DNA from: Mycobacteriaceae bacterium
Lineage (GTDB): Bacteria > Actinomycetota > Actinomycetes > Mycobacteriales > Mycobacteriaceae
Reading direction: 5' to 3'
DNA length: 64,000 nt
Assembly (NCBI GenBank): GCA_019749805.1
Contig: JAIEPH010000028.1
Location: 1 to 64,000 of the forward strand
Shown: positions 34,803-43,864 of the stretch, piece after piece
Numbering within the stretch: the first letter of the stretch is position 1
How the letters are laid out: each line of letters opens with the position of its first letter
Notes under the pieces: model-generated
What the model was told of the DNA's origin: nothing
What the model saw: only the letters and a program-made list of their open reading frames with translations
Databases searched by the model: none
Position numbers and translations under genes: made by a program

Positions 34803-35465
34803 TCACGCAGATTGCGCGCGCTCGGCCTGCTTTGCCGTCGTCTCCAGAAACGTTTGCGGCAGCGAACCTTTGACGGGGATCGACGGGTTGGATGTCGGAA
34901 ACGCGACTCCGAACACCGCAGTGCTCCCGATGTTCTCGAACGAGAAGTAGACGCTCTCCGCTATGCCGCCCAGGCGCATGGTCTGCTCGTACACCAACGC
35001 GTCGGCGCGCTGGGTTTCCATTCTCGTGGTGGTCATCGGAATGCCCGGGGTCGACGGATCGAAGAAAGTCTCGAACTCGGCGCACCGATCGGCAACCGCA
35101 GCCAACCTATCGAGGTTCAGTCGCCACGTCAGCACCGTGATGACCATCCGCGCACCATCGAAGGCGACGAGGTACTCCGCTGCACTGCCCGGTCCGCGTT
35201 CGGCCGAGTCGGCGATCACCCGGGTCAGTCCGTCCGAGCAGCCTTCCGGACGGGAAATCATAGCGGGCGGCGCGCCGGCGCCGTCTGCCTGGCCGGGCTC
35301 GCGAGTGATGAGTTCGTACTGAACACCCTCAGGGAAGTCCGCGGGCGTGAGCAGCACCCTCTCGAGTCGGGCGCCGGGCCAGGTCGCGGTACCCGCAATC
35401 GGTTGGGCGCAGCCCCCCGCGACAAGTACCACGGCGAAGAGGACCAGCACATTGCGCCAGGTCAT
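34803..35465 (-). CDS. Putative lipoprotein coupled to cobQ
   Basis: A secreted or lipid-anchored protein of 220 residues. The N-terminus [19 protein letters not shown] is a short signal with a cysteine at 19 preceded by A-G-G, an acceptable though not ideal lipobox. The mature part has four further cysteines and a pattern seen in mycobacterial sensor-like lipoproteins ([12 protein letters not shown], a Cys in [19 protein letters not shown]). The function is unknown. Its ATG overlaps the cobQ stop by 4 bp (ATGA), so the two are co-translated. Whether it takes part in cobalamin metabolism is not shown. Confidence 0.75.
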   Translation of the reverse strand: MTWRNVLVLFAVVLVAGGCAQPIAGTATWPGARLERVLLTPADFPEGVQYELITREPGQADGAGAPPAMISRPEGCSDGLTRVIADSAERGPGSAAEYLVAFDGARMVITVLTWRLNLDRLAAVADRCAEFETFFDPSTPGIPMTTTRMETQRADALVYEQTMRLGGIAESVYFSFENIGSTAVFGVAFPTSNPSIPVKGSLPQTFLETTAKQAERAQSA

Positions 35466-36949
35466 GGTGTCAGCCTAGTGACGATCGTGGGCAGTCTCGG
35501 CGGACCGTTTTGCAGCAAGGCGATCACGGCGTCGACGTCGATATGGCTGGTGATCAGGTCGGCCATCACGTCGAGTTGGGCGTCGCGGCGCGCGCGGACG
35601 TCGACGTCCCGGGCGACGACGAATTCGCTTCGCCCCGCGGCAGCCGCGACCTCGTTGAGCCATTGCCGTCTCACATCGTCGTTGTCGAGCAGACCGTGCC
35701 AATGGGTGCCGTATACGGAGCCGTTGCGAATCCCCACGCCCAGCCAGTCGTCTTCGGTTGAGCGGCTGAGGCGACCGTGGTGAATTTCGTAGCCGTGCAA
35801 CGGGGCTTCGTGGTGGCGCAACATCTTTTCAGGCGCGAACGCGATGTCGGCGTCGAGCAGCGCGAGCCCGTCGACGGTACCCGCGCCCGACTCCACGGTG
35901 TCGTCGATGCGACGGCAGAGCATCTGGAATCCGCCGCACACGCCCAGCACGGGCTTCCCGAGTCGGGTGTGCGCCTCGATGGCCTCGGCCAGGCCGCGCT
36001 CCCGTAACCAGGTCAGGTCGGCGACGGTGGCTTTGCTACCGGGGATGACGACAACGTCAACGTCTGCGAGGTCGGCGGGGTCGCCTGCCCAGCGCACCAG
36101 CACTCCGGGCTCGCAGGCCAGGGCCTCGACGTCGGTCGAGTTGGAGATGCGCGGCAGCCGGACGGCGGCGACTCGCAGCCAGTCCCGTCCGCGGGGGCGC
36201 TGCGGATCGCCGACCACGCGATGAGTGAGCACCGAGACGGAGTCCTCGGCGTCCAGCCACAGCCCCTCGCTGTACGGGATCACGCCATAGGTCGGTCGAC
36301 CGGTCAGCTCCTGCAGCTGTGTCAGGCCCGGCGCCAGCAGTGCGGGGTCGCCGCGGAACTTGTTGACGAGGAACCCGCAGATGAGTCGCTGATCGTCGGG
36401 TTCGAGCACGGCGACCGTGCCGTACAGATGGGCCAGCAGTCCGCCACGGTCGATGTCACCGACGACCACGACCGGCAGCTGCGCGGCACGGGCCAGCCCC
36501 ATGTTCGCGATGTCGGTCGCGCGCAGGTTGATCTCGGCGGGCGAGCCGGCACCTTCGACTATCACGACGTCGAATTCTGTTCTCAGAGATCGTAATTCGT
36601 CTGTAACAACGGTCGCCAGCTGTTCGCGGTGGGTGAAGTAATCCCCGGCGCCCACCGTGTCCACCGCTTTCCCGCGGACCACCAGTTGTGAGGTGCGGTC
36701 GCTGCCCGGTTTGAGCAGCACCGGGTTGAAGCGCACGCTCGGAGCCAAGCCCGCCGCGCGGGCCTGCACGGCCTGGGCCCGGCCGATCTCCCCGCCCTCG
36801 ACCGTAACCGCAGAATTGTTCGACATGTTCTGCGCCTTGAACGGCGCGACGCGAATCCCCTTGCGGGCCAAGAGGCGACACAGCCCGGCAACGACCATGG
36901 ACTTGCCGGCGTCTGAGGTGGTGCCGGCGACGAGCAGCGCTCCGCTCAT
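35462..36949 (-). CDS. cobQ: Cobyric acid synthase
   Basis: CobQ amidates four side chains of adenosylcobyrinic a,c-diamide using glutamine and ATP. The 495-residue protein has the P-loop-like [17 protein letters not shown] at the N-terminus, the [12 protein letters not shown] motif, and a C-terminal class I glutaminase with the nucleophile in [12 protein letters not shown] and the late GYEIHHGR segment. It resembles Mtb CobQ1 (Rv0255c) but sits here next to map, which is not the Mtb arrangement. It overlaps the lipoprotein gene downstream and is 73 bp from map upstream, all leftward. Confidence 0.93.
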   Translation of the reverse strand: MSGALLVAGTTSDAGKSMVVAGLCRLLARKGIRVAPFKAQNMSNNSAVTVEGGEIGRAQAVQARAAGLAPSVRFNPVLLKPGSDRTSQLVVRGKAVDTVGAGDYFTHREQLATVVTDELRSLRTEFDVVIVEGAGSPAEINLRATDIANMGLARAAQLPVVVVGDIDRGGLLAHLYGTVAVLEPDDQRLICGFLVNKFRGDPALLAPGLTQLQELTGRPTYGVIPYSEGLWLDAEDSVSVLTHRVVGDPQRPRGRDWLRVAAVRLPRISNSTDVEALACEPGVLVRWAGDPADLADVDVVVIPGSKATVADLTWLRERGLAEAIEAHTRLGKPVLGVCGGFQMLCRRIDDTVESGAGTVDGLALLDADIAFAPEKMLRHHEAPLHGYEIHHGRLSRSTEDDWLGVGIRNGSVYGTHWHGLLDNDDVRRQWLNEVAAAAGRSEFVVARDVDVRARRDAQLDVMADLITSHIDVDAVIALLQNGPPRLPTIVTRLTP

Positions 36950-37022
36950 GGCGCCGGGTGTGAACTCACTACGAAAATTCGGCCGGAAAGTCGCAGTGGT
37001 TTCACACTCGAGAAGTGTCCAT

Positions 37023-37880
37023 TCACAACTGGGTCAGGACCTCGGCGCCGTCCTCGGTGACCACCAGCGTGTGCTCGAACTGTGCGGTCCACTTCTTGTC
37101 CTTGGTCGCGACGGTCCAGTCGTCGTCCCAGATCTCGTAGTCCAACGCACCGAGGTTGATCATCGGCTCGATCGTGAACGTCATTCCGGGTTCGAGCACC
37201 GTCTGCACGGCGGGCTGGTCGTAGTGCAGCACCACCAGCCCGTTGTGGAATGTGGTGCCGATGCCGTGGCCGGTGAAGTCACGAACCACGTTGTAGCCGA
37301 ACCGGTTTGCGTACGACTCGATGACGCGGCCGACGACCGACAGGGCGCGTCCCGGCTTGACGGCCTTGATCGCGCGCATGGTGGCCTCGTGGGTGCGCTC
37401 GACGAGCAGCCGGTGCTCCTCGGACACGTCCCCCGCCAGGAAGGTGGCGTTGGTGTCGCCGTGCACACCGTCGATGAACGCGGTGACGTCGATGTTGACG
37501 ATGTCGCCGTCCTCGATCACGGTCGAGTCGGGGATGCCGTGGCAAATGATCTCGTTCAGTGAGGTGCAGCAGGACTTCGGGTAGCCCTTGTAGCCCAGCG
37601 TCGACGGGTAGGCGCCGTGGTCGATCATGTACTCGTGCGCAATGCGGTCGAGCTCGTCGGTGGTGACGCCCGGCGCGACGGCTTTACCCGCCTCGGCCAG
37701 CGCCGCGGCGGCGATGCGTCCGGCGACGCGCATCTTCTCGATCACCTCGGGGGTTTGCACCCACGGCTCGCTACCCTCCTGCGCGGTCGCCTTGCCCACG
37801 TATTCGGGGCGCACGATCGAGCGGGGCACCGGCAGCGTCGGTGACACCACGCCGGGACGAAGGGCGGTACGAACAGGCAT
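37023..37880 (-). CDS. map: Methionine aminopeptidase, type I
   Basis: Removes the N-terminal methionine from nascent proteins. The 285-residue protein matches Mtb MapB (Rv2861c) in length, with an N-terminal extension of about 40 residues containing a PxxP-like segment, typical of this actinobacterial form. The dinuclear metal ligands are visible: Asp in NIDVTAF, Asp in VHGDTNATF, His in [11 protein letters not shown], Glu in TIEPMINLG and Glu in [10 protein letters not shown]. It is divergent from the SnoaL-like gene; both starts lie a few bases from -10-like boxes. Confidence 0.95.
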   Translation of the reverse strand: MPVRTALRPGVVSPTLPVPRSIVRPEYVGKATAQEGSEPWVQTPEVIEKMRVAGRIAAAALAEAGKAVAPGVTTDELDRIAHEYMIDHGAYPSTLGYKGYPKSCCTSLNEIICHGIPDSTVIEDGDIVNIDVTAFIDGVHGDTNATFLAGDVSEEHRLLVERTHEATMRAIKAVKPGRALSVVGRVIESYANRFGYNVVRDFTGHGIGTTFHNGLVVLHYDQPAVQTVLEPGMTFTIEPMINLGALDYEIWDDDWTVATKDKKWTAQFEHTLVVTEDGAEVLTQL

Positions 37881-37886
37881 GACGCC

Positions 37887-37913
37887 AGGATAGTCGGCGG
37901 CGGCCGCTACATT
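37887..37913. promoter_or_regulatory. Paired -10 elements between map and the SnoaL-like gene
   Basis: In the 41-bp divergent gap, TATCCT reads leftward (37887-37892) 6 bp before the map ATG, and TACATT reads rightward (37908-37913) 8 bp before the SnoaL-like ATG. Both fit TANNNT and would give leaderless or nearly leaderless mRNAs. The -35 boxes are weak. Confidence 0.33.
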
Positions 37914-37921
37914 CGACGGTC

Positions 37922-38368
37922 ATGACCATCGACGACGTAGACGGGCAGTTCGCCGCCCGATTCGCCGAACAGTTCGCCGAGACGTGGCGCACGCCCGATC
38001 TGGCCAAGCACGAGGCGCTGTGGAGCGAGGACATCGTGCTGACCCAGCCGATGATGGGCACCCTTCGCGGCAAGCAGGCCTGTCGCGAGGCGTTTCAGCG
38101 ACTGTTCGCCCTGATTCCCGACCTGCATGCCGACGTGCATCGCGTCGGGCATGGCGGTCACGAGGTGTTCATCGAGTTCACGCTCAGCGGCACATACGGC
38201 GGCAAGCCCATCGCCTGGGACGCCGTCGACCGGTTCACCTTCGCCGACGGCCTTGTCGCCGAACGGGTTTCCTTTTTCGACTCGACGCCGCTCATCGGCA
38301 AGCTCGTCGGCCGCCCGGCCGGGTGGGAGCGGCTGTTGCGCACCGGCACTCAGCTGTTCAAGCGGTGA
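37922..38368 (+). CDS. SnoaL-like/NTF2-fold protein
   Basis: A 148-residue single-domain protein with the SnoaL-like cone fold: an N-terminal helix (FAARFAEQFAETWRTPDLAKHEALWSEDIVLTQP, key part LAKHEALWSEDI), then the beta-rich half with GHGGHEVFIEFTLSGTYGGKP and an aromatic strand FADGLVAERVSFFDS. Family members include cyclases, isomerases and ketosteroid-isomerase-like proteins, so the activity cannot be named. It is divergent from map and its 3' end overlaps the convergent tetR gene by 19 bp. Confidence 0.82.
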   Translation: MTIDDVDGQFAARFAEQFAETWRTPDLAKHEALWSEDIVLTQPMMGTLRGKQACREAFQRLFALIPDLHADVHRVGHGGHEVFIEFTLSGTYGGKPIAWDAVDRFTFADGLVAERVSFFDSTPLIGKLVGRPAGWERLLRTGTQLFKR

Positions 38369-38976
38369 TCTGACTGGTCGACGCGTAGCGACGACAACGC
38401 CGACCGCACGCGGACAGGCAGCGATCCGCCGTGCAGCAGCCAGTCGTCCAGTGCGATCCGCACCGACGCCATGGCCAACGCACCGATGAGCCTCGGCCGC
38501 GGGTCGTCGTCGGTCAGATCACCGATACGCGGGGCCACCAAGTCCGCGATGACGGCCTCGTAGCGCAGGTAGATCTGCAGCGTCCACGCGCTGAGCGCGG
38601 GCGATGACCGGGTCAATGTGGCCAGGTCACGTACCTGGGCGCTGATCGCCTCGAAGCCGTCACCCAGGTCGCCGAACCCCGCGATCACCGCATCGCTCGC
38701 CGACAACCCCGCGGGCTGGTTGGCGATGACCGCGGTGATCGCATCCAGCCAGCGCGTCGTCATCCCCTCGGCGACGGCGTCCTCCTTCGAGCTGAAGTAC
38801 CGGAAGAACGTGGCGCGGCCGACCTCGGCCGCCGCCGCAATCTGCTCGACCGTCACCCCGGCCAGGCCGTTTTCGGCGACTCGCTGCGCCGCCGCCGTCG
38901 CGATGCGGGCCCGCGTGGCCCGCTTTCTGCGGACCGTCAGACTTTCACGCGAATTCTCTGGTGAGACGACGTCCAT
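38350..38976 (-). CDS. TetR-family repressor
   Basis: A TetR regulator of about 208 residues. The HTH is typical: ATRARIATAAAQRVAENGLAGVTVEQIAAAAEVGRATFFRYFSSKEDAV (recognition helix VGRATFFRYF). The C-terminal ligand/dimer domain is variable. I chose ATG 38974-38976 over starts further upstream because a perfect dyad operator lies immediately outside it and the longer forms would run across the operator. It faces the DUF1214-sulfotransferase pair across 19 bp and probably represses both itself and that pair. Confidence 0.88.
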   Translation of the reverse strand: MDVVSPENSRESLTVRRKRATRARIATAAAQRVAENGLAGVTVEQIAAAAEVGRATFFRYFSSKEDAVAEGMTTRWLDAITAVIANQPAGLSASDAVIAGFGDLGDGFEAISAQVRDLATLTRSSPALSAWTLQIYLRYEAVIADLVAPRIGDLTDDDPRPRLIGALAMASVRIALDDWLLHGGSLPVRVRSALSSLRVDQSDHRLNS

Positions 38977-38978
38977 GA

Positions 38979-38993
38979 TGAGACTATGTCTCA
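38979..38993. promoter_or_regulatory. Operator TGAGAC-TAT-GTCTCA between tetR and DUF1214 gene
   Basis: This is a perfect 6-3-6 inverted repeat lying 2 bp from the tetR ATG and 2 bp from the GTG of the divergent gene. It also contains a leftward TAGTCT -10-like box. Its size and place are typical of a TetR operator that covers the core promoters. Confidence 0.6.
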
Positions 38994-38995
38994 CT

Positions 38996-40090
38996 GTGGA
39001 CATCGATGGCAACACGGCCGCGCCGAGAACCCTGGAATCCTGGCAGTTGGTTCAGCAGATGCTGGCCGACCTCACCAAGTCGGTGACCGCGGACGCAATC
39101 GACGAGCGGGAGCTCATCGAGGGCCTCCAGGTCGTCGCGAAGATCATCGGACTGTGCTCGGAACTATCCGTCCAGGCCGACCCCGAGCGTCCGGCATTCT
39201 TCGACATGTGCCCCGGCACCCGGATGATCGGGGGCCCCAACCCCGACGGCCGCTACCTGTTGGCGATGATCCGCGGCGATCGCGCCTACCGCGTCACCGG
39301 CACCCGCGGCACCACCGCCTACCTCGGCTACCAAGTGCTTGCCGGCACGGGCCTGACACCGCGACGCATGTCGGGATACGTCAGCGACACCGACCTCGTA
39401 CTCGACTCCGGCAGGTACGAATTGCTCTTCTCCCCCACCGAGCCGTCGGGCGAAGTGCTCGGTCGGGCGCAGTGGGTGTCCATCCCGGCGGACGCCTCGT
39501 CGATCGTCGTCCGCGAGTACGTCGGCGACTTCGCGACCGAAGAGCCCGCCACCATGCATATCGAATCCCTCGATCCCGACCCGCTGCGCCCGATCACCGA
39601 TGACGTTGCTGCACAACAGTTCACCGCGATGGCATGGACGATCGTCAAGCTGGCCACGATGCATCGCACGATCAAGCCCGAACTGCTCGATCAGCCGAAC
39701 AAGCTGATGACCGCCGAGGCCGCCGAACTCGGTGGTGCGGACACCACACCCGACAACCTCTACATGATCGGCACCTTTGGGCTCGAGGCCGACGAGTCGC
39801 TCGTGCTCGAGATCCAGCCACCCGACACGCGGTACTGGAACGTGACGCTGGAGAGCATCTGGCACGAGTGCCTGGAGCCGCGGCATCGCCATAGCTCGGT
39901 CACCAACAAGGGGGTCGCGCCGGGCGACGACGGTACCGTGCGAATTGCCATCGGCGCCAAAGACTTCGGTCATGGCCACTGGCTGGATACCGGCGGCCGA
40001 CGCAGGGGCTTCATCGTGCTGCGATGGCTCGACAACCCCGCCCCACCGGATGTCCGGACCAGCGTCCGGCGCGGCGGGGCCGCGTCGTGA
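38996..40090 (+). CDS. DUF1214 domain protein
   Basis: A 364-residue protein with the DUF1214 domain in its C-terminal half: an aromatic/glycine pattern through DNLYMIGTFGLEADESLVLEIQPPDTRYWNVTLESIW (conserved core PPDTRYWNVTL) and the closing HWLDTGGRRRGFIVLRWL. No catalytic role is established for this family. GTG 38996 (VDIDGNTAAP) is proposed as the start since two ATGs at 38975/38978 would fall inside or in front of the operator; the choice is uncertain. It has no signal peptide. The stop overlaps the sulfotransferase start (GTGA), indicating a two-gene operon under the divergent TetR. Confidence 0.78.
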   Translation: MDIDGNTAAPRTLESWQLVQQMLADLTKSVTADAIDERELIEGLQVVAKIIGLCSELSVQADPERPAFFDMCPGTRMIGGPNPDGRYLLAMIRGDRAYRVTGTRGTTAYLGYQVLAGTGLTPRRMSGYVSDTDLVLDSGRYELLFSPTEPSGEVLGRAQWVSIPADASSIVVREYVGDFATEEPATMHIESLDPDPLRPITDDVAAQQFTAMAWTIVKLATMHRTIKPELLDQPNKLMTAEAAELGGADTTPDNLYMIGTFGLEADESLVLEIQPPDTRYWNVTLESIWHECLEPRHRHSSVTNKGVAPGDDGTVRIAIGAKDFGHGHWLDTGGRRRGFIVLRWLDNPAPPDVRTSVRRGGAAS

Positions 40091-41265
40091 GAGGCGAGCG
40101 TTTTCAGCCCGACCTGCTCGTCGAGCAGGCCTGCGAGATGGCGGGCAGCGACGACTTCGGCGACGACAGCTGGCGCGAAGGGCTGATTCTGTTGTGCGAC
40201 GGACTGGTCACCGATGCACGCCTGAACGATCTCGGCGTCGAGATCGCGGTGCTCGACATCATCCGGCCCATGGTCAACCGACTTCAGATCACCAGGTGGC
40301 GCAAGGAGAATCCCACCGTCGCCGCGCAGCAGATCAGCAGGCCCATATTCATCGTCGGGCAGCCACGCACCGGCACCACCATCCTGTTCGACCTCCTCGC
40401 GCAGGACCCCGAACTTCGGCCACCACTGACCTGGGAGGTGGACAACCCACACCCGCTGCCCCGGCCGGAGACGTATGCCACTGACCCCCGCATCGCCGAA
40501 ACCCAGGCGAGCATCGAGATGTCCGAGCAGATCGTTCCCGGACTACTGGCGTTCCATCCGATGGGCGCGCTTCATGGCCAGGAATGCGTGCGGATCACCG
40601 CGGGACAGTTCTGCAGCATGATCTTCTCCGTGCAGTACCGCCTGCCGACGTACTACCGGTGGCTCCTGTACGACGCCGACTACCGCCCTGCCTATCGCTA
40701 TCACCGAACGTTCCTGCAGCACTTGCAATCCGGGGTGCCCGGCGGGGCCTGCTTCTGGCTGTTGAAATCGCCCGCGCATCTGTGGCAGCTCGACGCGCTG
40801 GTCGCCGAATATCCCGACGCGCTCATCGTGCAGAACCACCGCGACCCGCTCAACGTCATCTCGTCGATCAGCGCACTGACCCACCACCTGCGCCGTCTCG
40901 CGTCCGACGACAGTTCGATCACCGACTGCGCAGGGCAGTCATGCGAAGAGATCGTGGTCGGCCTCGAACGCGGGATGAAACTGCGGGATTCAGAGGCGCT
41001 GGCCGGACATCGGATCGTCGACGTACAGTTCGCCGATTTCATCCGCGACCCGTTCGCCACCATCCGCGCGCTGTATGCCGAACTCGGACACGAACTTTCA
41101 CCCGTCGCCGAGCAGAACATGCGCGCGTTCCTGGCCGCCCACCCCGGCGACGGCGGCGGTGGCCGCTACACGTGGGACGACACGGGGCTTGACGCCGGTG
41201 CAGTGCGTGAGCAGGTGCGCGAATATCAGCAGCGGTTCGGGGTCCCCGACGAACCGCTCAAGTGA
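40087..41265 (+). CDS. PAPS-dependent sulfotransferase family protein
   Basis: A sulfotransferase of the Sulfotransfer_3 type (392 aa). The 5'-phosphosulfate loop is IVGQPRTGTTILFDLLAQDP (about 98-115), and a 3'-phosphate region follows in LIVQNHRDPLNVISSIS. The core between them is aromatic-rich. Mycobacteria have many such enzymes acting on glycolipids, terpenes or xenobiotics; this substrate is unknown. The GTG start overlaps the DUF1214 stop by 4 bp, so the two proteins are likely made together. The last 8 bp overlap the convergent DUF1707 gene. Confidence 0.85.
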   Translation: MRGERFQPDLLVEQACEMAGSDDFGDDSWREGLILLCDGLVTDARLNDLGVEIAVLDIIRPMVNRLQITRWRKENPTVAAQQISRPIFIVGQPRTGTTILFDLLAQDPELRPPLTWEVDNPHPLPRPETYATDPRIAETQASIEMSEQIVPGLLAFHPMGALHGQECVRITAGQFCSMIFSVQYRLPTYYRWLLYDADYRPAYRYHRTFLQHLQSGVPGGACFWLLKSPAHLWQLDALVAEYPDALIVQNHRDPLNVISSISALTHHLRRLASDDSSITDCAGQSCEEIVVGLERGMKLRDSEALAGHRIVDVQFADFIRDPFATIRALYAELGHELSPVAEQNMRAFLAAHPGDGGGGRYTWDDTGLDAGAVREQVREYQQRFGVPDEPLK

Positions 41266-41893
41266 TGCGCCCGAAGCGCAAGCCTTTACGCGGCCCACGA
41301 ATGTCGACGGACCCGCAGACCACCTTGCCGGTGAGCACGACGTGCGGATTGCCTTCGGCGGGTGCGTCCTTGCGGTGATCGTGAGCGCTGCCGACGACCA
41401 CTTCCACGTCGTCGATCGATGCGCTGGCGCCGTCGGGCAGCCGGAGGTCGAGCCCACCGAACTTCAGGTCGAGTTCCACCACGACGATGGATCCCGCGAA
41501 GCGCGCCTTGGTCAGGTCGAGGTCAACCGAGCCCATCCGCCGATGTAACGCCAGCCGCGTCGGCACGATCCACTCCCCCTGCCGCTTGAGCGAGCCGAGC
41601 ACGCCGCGCAACTCCACGCGGTCGGTGGCCGTCGTGACGATTGCGCCAGGCCCGGGCAGATCACCGACCAGGTTGTCGAGGTCGGTGTGCAGCCGCGCAC
41701 TCGACACCAACGCCGAGCGCTCCTCGAATTCGTCGATGTCGATCAGCCCGAGGGCGACGGCGTTGTGCAGCCGGCGCAACGTCCCGTTGCGATCCGCATC
41801 GGAGATCCGCATCGCCGCCTGCGCGTCGGAGATGCGCGTCCCGGCCTGCGCGTCGGAGATGCGCATCCCACGTTGGTCATCGAGCCCTGTCAT
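41258..41893 (-). CDS. DUF1707 protein with a triplicated N-terminal motif
   Basis: A 211-residue cytoplasmic protein. A DUF1707 domain begins at MRISDADRNGTLRRLHNAVALGLIDIDEFEERSA (key part LRRLHNAVALGLIDIDEFEER, about 28-62). A beta-strand-rich C-terminal part follows, like cell-wall-active/LiaF-type domains (SVDLDLTKARFAGSIVVVELDLKFGGLDLRLP). Before the domain, the opening motif RISDA is repeated three times at 9-residue intervals (residues 10-36). Translation could start at the first ATG (used here) or at either of the ATGs opening repeats 1 and 3. The function is unknown. It converges on the sulfotransferase gene and lies 50 bp upstream of nothing coding on its own strand except the PBP gene beyond its start. 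Confidence 0.82.
   Translation of the reverse strand: MTGLDDQRGMRISDAQAGTRISDAQAAMRISDADRNGTLRRLHNAVALGLIDIDEFEERSALVSSARLHTDLDNLVGDLPGPGAIVTTATDRVELRGVLGSLKRQGEWIVPTRLALHRRMGSVDLDLTKARFAGSIVVVELDLKFGGLDLRLPDGASASIDDVEVVVGSAHDHRKDAPAEGNPHVVLTGKVVCGSVDIRGPRKGLRFGRIT
41786..41866 (-). repeat. Three 27-bp in-frame tandem repeats in the DUF1707 gene
   Basis: Three consecutive 27-bp units encode MRISDAQAG, TRISDAQAA and MRISDADRN. Units 1 and 2 are nearly identical in DNA (core GTCGGAGATGCGC on the + strand); the third has drifted and is the true start of DUF1707. The array looks like slippage-type duplication of the 5' end. Confidence 0.8.
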
Positions 41894-41943
41894 AACGGTT
41901 CAACGGTACCGCCGCTGCCGTTTGGGATCGAACCCATGCGGGC

Positions 41944-43752
41944 TCAGGCCAGGTAGCTCGGCGGCAGCGAGTCGAACATGACCTTGAGCATCCGCACCGC
42001 GTACTCCGAGGATCCGCCGCCGACGATCAGCGCCGCGAACGCCATATCGCCGCGGTAGCCGGCGAACCACGAATGCGAGCCACCGGCGAACTCCGCCTCC
42101 CCGGTCTTACCCCGCACGTCACCCGCGCCCTGGAGATCCTCGGCAGTACCGTTGGTCACAACCAACCGCATCATCGGCCGCAGGCCGTCGAGAATCTTCG
42201 GACTTATCGGGGTCTGATCGCCGGTGACCTGGGTCTGGCGGCCTTCGATCAGTTGTGGCACAGGCGTTTTCCCGGCTGCGACCGTCGCTGCGGCCAGCGC
42301 CATGCCGAAGGGGCTGACGACGACCTTGCCCTGTCCGAAGCCGTCCTCGGTGCGTTCGGCGAGGTCCACCGTCGGCGGTACCGAGCCGGTGACCGTGGTC
42401 ATACCCTCGATCGCGTAATCCGTGCCGATGCCGTACTTGGCGGCTGCCTGCGTCAACCCGCGCGGCGGCATCCGGCTGGCCAGTTCTGCGAAGGTCGTGT
42501 TGCACGAACTGGCGAACGCCCGCGACATCGGCACGGTGCCGAGGTCGAACCCACCGTAATTGGGCACGGTGCGATGGCCGATGTCCATGGTGCCCGGGCA
42601 GGGCAGCAGCGTGTTGGGGGTGGCCATGTCACGCTCCATCGCCGCCCCCGCGGTGACCATCTTGAACGTCGACCCCGGCGGGTAAAGGCCCGTGGTGGCC
42701 AGCGGCCCCTGCGCGTTGGCCGAGGCGTTCTGCGAGACGGCCAGGATCTCGCCGGTGGACGGCTTGATCGCCACGATCATCGCGGGCTTGCCGGTGAAGT
42801 TGACGGCGTTCTGCGCGGCGTTCTGCACGGACCGGTCGAGGCTGATCGTGATCGATGGCGCCGGCTCGCCCGCCACCTCGTTGAGCACATCGACATCGAC
42901 GTTGTTCTGATTGACGCTCACCACGCGCCATCCCGCTTGCCCGTCGAGCTCGTCGACCACCGCCTTCTTGACCTCGTTGACGATCGCGGGCGCGAATGTC
43001 TCATCGGTCGGCAGCAATTCGGCCTGCGCCGTGATCACCACGCCCGGCAGCGCTCCGATGGCGCCCGCCACCCGGTCGTGGTCGGACTGCCGAAGCGTGA
43101 TCAGGTACATCGGCTTTTTCGACGAACTTGCCTGCTCCGCGAGGCGCTGCGGATCCAGCGTGTTGTCGAACGGCCGCAGCGCATCGACGACCGCGCGCGA
43201 CGTCGTCATCAGCGAACCGGCCGCCGCCTGCGCGTCGAGCGAGAAGTTGTAGAAGTAGCCGGGCACCAGGACGTCGGTGCCGCCACGCTCGTTGACCGAG
43301 GCCCGCCGGGGCGGGTCGGCGCGCAGCGCCAGCGTCTGGTTCTCGCCGAGCTTCGGGTGCACACCGGTGGCACTCCAGCGCACTTCCCAGCGGCCCTCGT
43401 TGCGGACCATGTTGAGCTGCCCGTCGTAGGTCCACATGCGGTCCTTGGGCAGATGCCAGGTGTAGCGGTAGGTGACACTGCCGGTGTCCTCGGCGTACTT
43501 CGAACTGAGGATCTGCGCGTCGAGGCTGGTGGCCTGCAGGCCGGCCCACGCATTGTTGAGCGCTTGGCGCGCATCCGCGGGCCGGTCGCTCAATTCGGCG
43601 GCGGCCCCGGTGTCCCCGGCGATCAACGCGGCGAAGAACTGCTCAGCCGTCGGCTCGGGCCCGTCGGGCTTGGGTGTACATGCGGTCCCGAGGGCGACGC
43701 TCACCACCGCGACCATCAAAAAGGCCGATACGCGTGATACTGAAGTTGCCAT
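41944..43752 (-). CDS. Penicillin-binding lipoprotein (PBP-lipo, Rv2864c-like)
   Basis: A class B penicillin-binding protein of 602 residues, anchored as a lipoprotein: signal SAFLMVAVVSVALGTAC with a cysteine at 25. An NTF2-like/MecA_N domain follows (about 30-150), then a dimerisation domain. The transpeptidase domain has the catalytic Ser in GSTFKM, the SCN motif in ASSCNTTF, and KTG in RGKTGEAEF. It cross-links peptidoglycan outside the membrane. In Mtb the orthologue is Rv2864c; the M. abscessus counterpart is known as PBP-lipo. It sits between a DUF1707 gene and acetyltransferase genes, all leftward. Confidence 0.93.
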   Translation of the reverse strand: MATSVSRVSAFLMVAVVSVALGTACTPKPDGPEPTAEQFFAALIAGDTGAAAELSDRPADARQALNNAWAGLQATSLDAQILSSKYAEDTGSVTYRYTWHLPKDRMWTYDGQLNMVRNEGRWEVRWSATGVHPKLGENQTLALRADPPRRASVNERGGTDVLVPGYFYNFSLDAQAAAGSLMTTSRAVVDALRPFDNTLDPQRLAEQASSSKKPMYLITLRQSDHDRVAGAIGALPGVVITAQAELLPTDETFAPAIVNEVKKAVVDELDGQAGWRVVSVNQNNVDVDVLNEVAGEPAPSITISLDRSVQNAAQNAVNFTGKPAMIVAIKPSTGEILAVSQNASANAQGPLATTGLYPPGSTFKMVTAGAAMERDMATPNTLLPCPGTMDIGHRTVPNYGGFDLGTVPMSRAFASSCNTTFAELASRMPPRGLTQAAAKYGIGTDYAIEGMTTVTGSVPPTVDLAERTEDGFGQGKVVVSPFGMALAAATVAAGKTPVPQLIEGRQTQVTGDQTPISPKILDGLRPMMRLVVTNGTAEDLQGAGDVRGKTGEAEFAGGSHSWFAGYRGDMAFAALIVGGGSSEYAVRMLKVMFDSLPPSYLA

Positions 43753-43806
43753 TGAGGCAGATGTTACGAATCCGACACCTCTAGATCACGGAGGCGCGCA
43801 CGAAAT

Positions 43807-43851
43807 CCACGAATTGCAGACAAAGTTCGAGAGGAATCCTGCATTTCGTGG
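43807..43851. other. Long imperfect hairpin upstream of the PBP-lipoprotein gene
   Basis: CCACGAATTGCAG (43807-43819) pairs with CTGCATTTCGTGG (43839-43851), 12 of 13 positions, around a 19-nt loop. A partly overlapping perfect 8-bp dyad CACGAAAT/ATTTCGTG (43799-43806 and 43843-43850) offers an alternative pairing. It lies between the acetyltransferase stop and the PBP start, so it may terminate one or regulate the other. Confidence 0.5.
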
Positions 43852-43864
43852 TTTTCGACGCGGG

